Assembly: GCA_907165065.1 (NCBI GenBank) | Contig: OU015539.1 | Span: 434,001 to 498,000, forward strand | Reading direction: 5' to 3' | From: Caprimulgus europaeus | Taxonomy: Eukaryota; Chordata; Aves; Caprimulgiformes; Caprimulgidae | DNA length: 64,000 nt | In this document: in pieces, positions 22,388 to 64,000 of the stretch | Numbering within the stretch: position 1 is the first letter of the stretch | How the letters are laid out: every line of letters starts with the position of its first letter | Notes under the pieces: generated by a model | Seen by the model: the letters and a program-made list of their open reading frames with translations, nothing else | The model's database searches: none | What the model was told of the DNA's origin: nothing | Made by a program: the position numbers and the translations under genes

Positions 22388-22705
22388 GGTTTCTCTGGGG
22401 GTGTGTGTGTGGTTTCTCTGGGGGTGTGTGTGGTTTCTCTGGGGGTGTGTGTGGTTTCTCTGGGGGTGTGTGTGTGGTTTCTCTGGGGGTGTGTGTGTGG
22501 TTTCTCTGGGGGGTGTGTGTGGTTTCTCTGGGGGGTGTGTGTGGTTTCTCTGGGGGGTGTGTGTGTCTTCTCTGGGGGGGTGTGTGGTTTCTCTGAGGGG
22601 GTGTGTGTGGCTTCTCTAGGGGTGTGTGTGTGTTTTCTCTGGGGGTGTGTGTGGTTTCTCTGGGGGTGTGTGTGGTTTCTCTGGGGGTGTGTGTGGCTTC
22701 TCTGT
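22388..22705. repeat. minisatellite, about 22-bp unit x 15
   Basis: This is a tandem array of about 15 units of the form GGTTTCTCTGGGGGTGTGTG with small length changes (21-24 bp) in the G and GT runs. It lies about 460 bp after the SYT12 stop, so it is probably transcribed in its 3' UTR. Frames through it read as Val-Ser-Leu-Gly-type repeats on one strand and His-Thr-Pro-type repeats on the other, which are artefacts. Confidence 0.93.
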
Positions 22706-23590
22706 TGGGTTTTGGAGGGATTTCGTTGTGCTGCACCAGGGCTGAAACATTTGCAATGAAAAGGAAAAAGGGAGAAATAACAGGAGAAAAACCCAGTTGT
22801 TGTTACGTGTGGGTTTCCTTCCATCTTTTTTCAAGCAGAGTGAATCTCTGCCCATCTCCCCGCTGGCTGCAGAAGGGTGTCTGGACTGGGCGAGTGGTTT
22901 TTCAGGCTCTTAGGTTGGAACATCCAGGCTGGGATTCATCCCCTAAGGTCCAGTGTCACCAGGGTCAGCTTTTCCCACCCCGGCCCCTAACCTAACCCTC
23001 AGGGCTGCTCACCCCAGCACAGCAAACTCCTGCTCTTCCAACACGGATCTCACCACTGGGGGTTGTTTTTTCAGAGCCGCTGGTCCCAGAGTCACACTTT
23101 GACTTGCTCATCCCAAAGCTCACTCGTTTTATCCGAAATCGGGGTGCAGAGGGGAACATCTTGGCCCTGGGACCGAAGGCAGACGGGACAGCCCCCTGAT
23201 TTCATAATTTGTAAGCCCAATTCCTGCTTCAGGGGGAAGGGAGGGGGAAAAGCTCTTTGGATCCTGTCTGCTCCTGGCCCAAGCTTGGGGTTTGGGGTTT
23301 TTTTGGGAGCCGGTGCCCACCCTGTTTGCTGGAGGGTGATGGGTGGAGGGCTGCGATGGAGCTCTCCCAGGGCACAGGCTGGGGGGCAGAGGATGCCTGG
23401 GGGACACATCCCTCGCCCCGGAGCTGGGGCTCCTCTCTGCCAGCAGCTGCTGGTGGAAGCCAGGCAGGGAAATCCGGGGTGTCTGGGGCTGTTTGCCAGA
23501 GCTGGTGCCAGGGCCTGAGCAAGGTCAGGGACGTGGGGTTTTAATGATTTGAGCAGGAAAAGAGAAGTGTGACTGGGGCATTTATCACCA

Positions 23591-23596
23591 ATTAAA
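23591..23596 (+). terminator. candidate polyadenylation signal of SYT12
   Basis: ATTAAA is the common variant of the signal and the clearest sense-strand candidate I found after the SYT12 stop. The downstream sequence is not especially GT-rich, so the call is weak. Confidence 0.25.
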
Positions 23597-25350
23597 GGTA
23601 CCACTGCTGCCACCCCCGGCTGAATTTTCCTTTCTGCTCTTCTCTGCCTGACCTTTGCTCAGGGACGAGGCTGCGATTTCTGCTGCGTCTTCCCCCTCGC
23701 AGGGGCCGCTCCGGCCCTTTCCCCCTGCACTCCAGCACCGCTCCCAATGCAGAGTTTCCTCCCCCACGCTCCATCTCTTCCTCCTCCTCCCCACCCTTCC
23801 CTCCAGGAGCCCCGATGTCCCATCTGGTGCCGTGTGAGCCAGAGCCATCCCCCATGGGCTGACACACGGCTGGCCCTGGGGACCAGGGCACGAGCCAGGG
23901 CGACGCTGGGAGCCGAGGTAGGTGCAGGCAGGTTGGGTTTGCCCAGGAGTGGGGCTGCACATGGAGGGTTTCTGTGAAGGATGAGGTTTACTGAAGGATG
24001 AGGAAGGGGTTATTTTGGAAGGTGTTCACAGTCTGTTTTAACAGGCACTGAGATTTGGGGAAAAACTTGTTTATTAGCTACCTCATCTCACGTTTGGGCA
24101 GACAGACAGACACATAAATGCTTGGCTGTCTTGCAGCCCCTGCAAACTGCTGAGCCTTTGCTCAGGAGATGAGCTGAGTGCCTTCCACTGGTGCTGGCAT
24201 CACTGGTGGGCAAGATCTGCAGTGTTCAGCCCTAAAATGATGGGCCATGTGTGGTTTAGGGCTTTTTGTTGTATCCCTGTCCAGCCATTTCTGTGTGGAG
24301 GCACCTCAGCACCTTTTCCTTCATCCTGGGGCCTGCGAGTGCCACCCTGGGGACAAGAAGTGGCTCCTTGAGCTGTTCCTGAGGGAGTGGTGGGCCCTGC
24401 GTGATGCACGGGTACCTGTCTTGGAGGCATCAAGGAGAGGGGACAGAGCAGGGACCAGTGGGCGGATGGAGAGATGATTTGGGGAGGATCATCAGGCAGA
24501 AAACAATGTGGAGATGGCTTTGTTCTGGGGGAAAAGGAGCAGGGAACAGGTCTGGGAGGGACGGGCGATGCTGAGCGGGGCTCCCTCTGCCCAGGAGGGC
24601 AGCACAAAGCTTGTCCAAGCTGCCGCCTCTCCCAGGGAGCTGTGCAGCAAGGGCAGGACAGGGAAACACAACCCAGCTCCTCAGCAGGTCTGGGGAGGGT
24701 CAGGGAAGGGATCGGGGCACGGCGGAGGGAGAGGCCTCACCGGTGCTGCCGGGAGGGAGCTGAGCGGAGGCAGCGGCTGGTGGCTCCCCCGGAGCTGCGG
24801 GTGGGGGGGGTCTGGAGCAGCTCCCGGTGCTGCCAATGGACTCTGTCCCCTCACAGCCCCAGAGCAGGGCTGAGCCCAGCCTGGGCCACGTCCTGCCCGA
24901 GGGCAGAGGCTGGTGGGGCTGAGCCCACACCCGGCAGCCCCTTTGCGTGGCGGGGAGGGGACAGAGCCCAGCTCTGCCTGCTCCGCAAGGGCAGCCTGGG
25001 ACGTTGGCTCTTGCTGGCTGCCATGTGGCCACGCCAGCCCGTGCTAACTCAGCCGTGCTGGGAGGAGTGCTGGGCTGGGAAGCTGGAGGCATCCATTTTC
25101 TTAGTCATCCTCCCTGGGGGTGAGGGTCACCTGGGGTTCTCCGTTCCTCCCACGTTCCTGCTCACAGACATTTATCACAGAAATGTCACAGCAACAGCCG
25201 ATTGCTTTTGGGGTTTTAATGTCCCTCTTTACTGGGGTTCTCCAGCCTCCCTGTGTACACCCACTGCTTTGTCACTGAGGGTAACCAGACAAACAAAGCT
25301 CCTCTCCTCCCTCCGTCTCAGTGCTGGGGTTCAGGGCAGCCCAGCGACTG

Positions 25351-25356
25351 TTTATT
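25351..25356 (-). terminator. polyadenylation signal of IGHMBP2
   Basis: The + strand reads TTTATT, giving canonical AATAAA on the - strand about 150 bases after the IGHMBP2 stop. This implies a short 3' UTR ending near 25330. Confidence 0.55.
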
Positions 25357-25506
25357 CAGGGACACTGGCTCCAAGCTGTCTCCCACCCAAAACGAGAGCT
25401 CCTGTTCTCCTCTCGAGCTCAGCACGGCCCCGTGGCTTTAACAGCACCTCTGGTTGATGTTGTCTGAGCTGTGACCTCAAGGTTCACACAGAAGCCTTCA
25501 GACCCT

Positions 25507-60492
<34,986 letters not shown>

Positions 60493-60553
60493 GGCCCGGC
60501 CCCCGCGCCCCGACCGGCACTTCCGCTACCGGGGCGGGGCTGGGGTCACCGGG
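60493..60553. promoter_or_regulatory. 61-bp bidirectional promoter core, IGHMBP2 and MRPL21
   Basis: The start codons of the two divergent genes are separated by only 61 bases, with no TATA box. Visible elements are an ETS/GABP-type site CACTTCCG at 60518-60525 (GCGGAAGTG on the other strand) and a GC box GGGGCGGGGC at 60531-60540. GABP (NRF-2) sites are typical of genes for mitochondrial proteins. Transcription start sites may extend into the neighbouring coding exon, and 5' UTRs must be very short. The head-to-head arrangement is also known for the human pair. Confidence 0.75.
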
Positions 60554-60596
60554 ATGGCAGCGGCGGTGGTGGCGGGGGCCCGGCGGCGGGCGGCAG
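60554..60596 (+). CDS. MRPL21: MRPL21 exon 1 (coding part)
   Basis: ATG is at 60554 and the donor GTGAGG is at 60597. The exon encodes MAAAVVAGARRRAA plus one base of G15, an Arg/Ala-rich mitochondrial presequence start. Confidence 0.8.
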
Positions 60597-62327
60597 GTGA
60601 GGCGGGCCGGGCCGGGCCGGGCCGGGCCTGGCCTCTCTCCTCCCGGGGGAGGCGGCGGAGCGGGGGCTCGGGCTCGGGCTCCGGCGGCGGCAGTTGAAGG
60701 GCCCGGCCCCTCCGCGCTCTCCCCGTGGCGCTGGGCGCGGGCCCGGGCACTGCGAGGCCCCGGCCCGTCCCCACGCAGGGCAGGTGCTCCTGGCCCCGCC
60801 CGGCTCCTGGCCCCGCTGTCTCCACGCCGCATACGCGCTGGGTGAGCCCCGGAGCTCTCCCGGGGCGGGGGGAGCTGCCGGGGTGACCGGGACACGGGAG
60901 GAGCCGCTCGGGTCCGCACCAGCGTGGAGCAGCCGCAGAGCCGGGAAAAAGGCAATCGGGCTTACACGGGTTTTTTAGCCCGGTACGGACCCTTCAGCGC
61001 GACCCAGGTGTACCGGGGCTCCGTCACCCTCCTCCCGTCCTCGCCGGGCTGCTGACCGGGCGTTTGTCCCGCGGGGCTCGAGGGTCCCGGCTCCACCTCC
61101 GGGTTTGGTTTCTGTGCCCGGTGAGTGCGGGCTGGGCGAGCTGGCTCAGTCCGTTTGGTTTCCAGAGCTCTTCCCAGTCCCCTGTACTGGTCGTGCTTTG
61201 GCTGGTGGGTGGAAAGATCATGTTCCTGCAGAGAAGCTGCACACAGGCTGTCTTTTAATTCAGCTAATTGTTCCAGAAAGTGGATTGTTATCCCAGAGGT
61301 AACACAGGGATGGGTCCCTGGGGGTGTGTTTTTAAGCCTTCATCTGTTTCTGCTGCTGAACGGTGTGTGTGAGCCCAGCTCCTTTCCAAAAACACTGCAC
61401 CTCCACTCACAGTGTAAGTGCAGCTGTAGCAAACCACTTGTTCTTTGAAAATGTGTGTCTTGTAGTGGGAACACAGCTTCAGTGATTCAGTGAATGTTAG
61501 CTCGTGGATATGTTGCTCTGAAAAGCACAAATACACTTTTCCAGTCCCCATGTCCCATTGTTGTTCCTTGTTTAGCTGTGTAGCTCCTCCGCTCCTCGGG
61601 TTTGGAAGGAGACGGTGTGTTGGGACAATGAAAACCCAGACACAGCAGCGTTAGAGCCAGATCTGCTGGGCCTGCCGCTGTGTTTCTCTTGGCATTGCAC
61701 TGTCTGCTTGGGAGCTGCAGGGCCAGTGAGTGAGTGGAACTATGCCTTGGCTTCCTTCTGAAAGGCTTTGTAGAAGGTGCCGAGAATCACCTGGTAAATG
61801 TGGTGTAACGGCTCCTCTCCCGGCTGCAGGGCCCAGAGGGCTGGAAAGGCTCCTCCCAGCAGCACCAGTTAGTGCTGAGGGTTCAGAGTGCACCACGGTG
61901 CTCTTCAGCCCACCCATTCCTTCCCTTTTCCTTTCAGTCACGTTGTTTTCCAGAAGAGGGGGGATGCTGCCAGTGTACCCACATGGAATTGTTCCGTGGA
62001 GCTGGAGATGAGTGTTTGCAGTGGGGGCCCTTCTCCTGCTCCCTCGCAGTGCTGCGCACAGCTGATGGGTCCTTTCTCTTACCCTGTCTCTTGTTCTGCC
62101 TCCCCTCTGTCCTTACCTGTCTTCATAAAGCTGAACAAAGGTGTTACAGCCAGAAAAATGGTTCCACAAGGCTGACCAGCGCTGTGACACTTCAGCTTTG
62201 CTCTCCAGGGACTCAAAGCCCAGCAGTTGCTGCTTATTTTTAATTCATTTTCCCCTCTCTCCCTTTCAGCCTTGCTCTCCTCTGCGGTTCGGCACCAGAG
62301 TTCCCAGAGCTCGTCGCTGCAGCAAGG
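60554..62327 (+). CDS. MRPL21: mitochondrial ribosomal protein L21, N-terminal part (3 exons)
   Basis: MRPL21 (bL21m) is a structural protein of the mitochondrial large ribosomal subunit, imported by a cleavable N-terminal presequence. Three coding exons are visible (60554-60596, 60779-60841, 62270-62327). They join in frame to 54 residues plus two bases, and the rest is right of the window. The peptide starts MAAAVVAGARRRAAG, is rich in Ala and Arg with no acidic residue, and reads on to SSAVRHQSSQSSSLQQG, which parallels the mammalian RRFNSQSTSYLPG-Y stretch. This is a typical matrix-targeting sequence. The conserved L21 domain itself is not in the window, so the call rests on the presequence, the splice phases and the head-to-head position beside IGHMBP2, as in mammals. 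The first in-frame ATG in the CpG island was taken as the start. Confidence 0.8.
60779..60841 (+). CDS. MRPL21: MRPL21 exon 2
   Basis: The acceptor CCACGCAG ends at 60778 and the donor GTGAGC starts at 60842. The exon encodes QVLLAPPGSWPRCLHAAYAL with a split Ala at the end. The presequence continues and is poorly conserved between species. Confidence 0.75.
60842..62269 (+). other. MRPL21 intron 2
   Basis: This is a 1.4 kb intron, GC-rich at its start where the CpG island ends. No other feature was seen. Confidence 0.7.
62270..62327 (+). CDS. MRPL21: MRPL21 exon 3
   Basis: The acceptor CCTTTCAG ends at 62269 and the donor GTAACG starts at 62328. The exon encodes LLSSAVRHQSSQSSSLQQ plus two bases of a Gly codon. 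The known family sequence continues Gly-Tyr-(I/V)-Pro-Lys after this point. Confidence 0.75.
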
Positions 62328-64000
62328 GTAACGTGAAATCACTTTCTGCTTTGCTTTCTTTGAAGTGCTGACCTCCCTTGGTGGGGAGGGGAGGGCAGCT
62401 CGGTGTTCCTCTGGAGAGGAGGCTGTTTCCCTTGGTGTGTGAAATTAGGCAGCAGAGTCTAGAGACAGATAATTAGATCCTCCCCTGAGAAAAGGGCTGC
62501 AGTGTGGGCTCAGCCTGTAGTAGACAGCAGAGAAGCCACTCAAGGCATTGCAAACTCCTCAGCTGCAGAAAGGCCTTCAGGTGCCACTTATTTATTTAGG
62601 TACCAGTAATCTCCTCAGGCAAAGTTCCTCTCCTGCCTGGAGTCTCTGGTGTCTGATAAATACTGAACCTGCTCTGCAGTCTTCATCAGATGCGACCAAC
62701 AGCCCAAGCACCGCAGGACACCGAGCCAGGGAACTTCAGGCTTCATTTGTTTCAGCGCTCTGAGAGCTGCTTGTTTGTGTCTTTGTTTTGTTTCCTCTGC
62801 TGGGATTTCACGCCGAGGTGCTGGGACAGAGCTGTGGGCTGTGCTGCTGCGTGATTTAACCAGGAGAGGACACTGCAGGGGCAGAGAACTTGGTGAGCAG
62901 CCTGGGGGAGAATGGCTCATTCCTCTGCGCTGCTGAAGGGCGCAGGGGGGCTGGTCCTCAGGGTGTGGGAGCAGGTGTTGGATCTCTGCCTGTGTGACAC
63001 AGCACCCAGTGATATCACTAACCCCTCAGCAGACCCACAGAGCCTCGGTGCCTGTGCTTATGTACTTACTGCCAGTGCTCTGAGCTTCTGTTAAACTCGA
63101 GCCCTTGCAGAGCTGTTGCTGGGCACTGCAGAGTGAACCGGCCGAACACGGCTGCGGCGGTGTTAATTCTGCCACCTTTCACTAGCATCTGGTTTTGGTT
63201 TTTTTCCCTGAATATTTTATTCAGTTTGTGCATCCTGTGTTATTTATAGAAAGTGTAAATCTCAGCACACAGGAAATTCTGAACTTCCCATTTGTGGAGA
63301 CGGTGTTTGCTGAGCAGCACCTTCCTCTTCAGAAACCAACACAGTGGTCATCTCGTTGAGATCCAGGGTGGATCTCCCTCCTCTTCACATCTGAGATTAT
63401 CTGTGTGATATTGTAGGTTCTTGCTTAATAAGGAACTATAATCTGATGCCTTCTAGTCACCTGTCTCTCTCTGAGCAAAGGCATTCAGCACCTCTCGGGA
63501 TGATCTCCAAGCGCTGCAGGACGGGCCTCGTGCCCGTGGAATGGTACCACAGTTCTGATCAAAGTCCTGTCCCTGGTGAGAGTGGGGCTTTTCTCCATAG
63601 TTCTTTGGGAACAAGTGGATGTTTTTTGTAACTGGTTCTTATGCAGAGATGTAAACAGCTGCCTCTGGTCCTCCCTGGTTTTGCTCCTTGTCCTGAAGAT
63701 CTTGAAAAACAGCTTGTTAGAAGCAAGTGGCATTTGCATTTTTTCCACTCAAACTCACACTGTGAGCTCTGTGCAGTGTTTGAGTTTTGAATTAACACCC
63801 TGTGGCACATTTGAGCAGAGTTAATTGTTGTTCAGCTCTGATGTTTCAAACGGGGTTCTCGTGATTTAGTGCTGTCTGTGCCACTGTCAGGAAAGGGAAG
63901 TGTGTGCACACAGGTACCTGCTGCACTGACCGTACAGGGCTTGAGGTGGGTCAGGAATTAGCTCAGTTTTGAGGCAGAGGATCCCTCCCAGTGATAACCT
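62328..64000 (+). other. MRPL21 intron 3 (continues past window)
   Basis: No exon encoding the expected next MRPL21 segment was found up to the window end. An exon-like segment near 63463-63572, with an acceptor-like and a good donor-like site, does not match MRPL21 and is discussed in the findings. Confidence 0.6.

Larger units (their letters stand above)
21925..25330. other. SYT12 3' UTR and convergent intergenic spacer
   Basis: This is the tail-to-tail spacer between SYT12 (+) and IGHMBP2 (-). The left part is SYT12 3' UTR of uncertain length. It contains a GT-rich minisatellite at 22388-22705. Long open frames on both strands here, including one of 327 codons at 24474-25457, lack any family resemblance and are explained by GC bias. 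Confidence 0.6.

Noticed and set aside
22388-22705. Possible CRISPR-like direct repeat array
   Set aside because: Units are contiguous with no unique spacers, and the genome is vertebrate. This is a minisatellite.
21574-22824. 416-codon - strand open frame rich in His-Thr-Pro
   Set aside because: It runs antisense through the last SYT12 exon and the 22-bp minisatellite. The repeat creates the open frame.
24474-25457. 327-codon + strand open frame between SYT12 and IGHMBP2
   Set aside because: It has no recognisable domain and a second overlapping frame is equally open. It covers the 3' end region of IGHMBP2 antisense.

Overview
This is a vertebrate nuclear genomic window, most likely avian. 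Genes are split by GT-AG introns and the proteins are vertebrate orthologues. Intron 6 of SYT12 carries a CR1-type LINE 3' end with the typical terminal ATTCTAT motif. The compact GC-rich stretches, poly-C/poly-G runs and many minisatellites resemble a bird chromosome. A reptile cannot be excluded from sequence alone. There are no bacterial features, CRISPR arrays or RNA genes I can support.

Layout from left to right. (1) 1-10165: the last three coding exons of PTDSS2 (phosphatidylserine synthase 2, + strand, 5' part outside the window), then a roughly 2.3 kb 3' UTR ending at an AATAAA signal. (2) 10166-15621: a gap whose centre (about 11150-13180) is a CpG island with long G and C runs, probably the promoter and non-coding 5' exon region of the next gene. 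(3) 15622-21924: SYT12 (synaptotagmin-12, + strand), seven coding exons giving a complete 422-residue protein. Its 3' flank holds a 22-bp GT-rich minisatellite. (4) 25330-60492: IGHMBP2 (SMUBP2), a UPF1-like helicase on the - strand, complete in 15 coding exons (1041 residues) and tail-to-tail with SYT12. Exon 13 contains a coding 18-bp minisatellite, and several introns hold non-coding tandem repeats. (5) 60554-62327 and beyond: the first three coding exons of MRPL21 (mitochondrial ribosomal protein bL21m, + strand), head-to-head with IGHMBP2 with only 61 bp between the two start codons.

The genes do not form a functional operon. PTDSS2 makes phosphatidylserine in the ER, SYT12 is a calcium-independent vesicle protein, IGHMBP2 is a ribosome-associated RNA/DNA helicase, and MRPL21 is a mitochondrial ribosome subunit. 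The regulatory link visible in sequence is the shared IGHMBP2/MRPL21 promoter. All exon boundaries were placed by splice consensus, codon phase and recognition of the protein families. Every junction of PTDSS2, SYT12 and IGHMBP2 keeps the reading frame.

I found no convincing undescribed system. The most interesting items are the ultra-compact bidirectional promoter, the Pro/Glu hexapeptide expansion in IGHMBP2, the calcium-ligand losses in SYT12, the G/C-run CpG island, and several minisatellites whose stop-free frames mimic genes.
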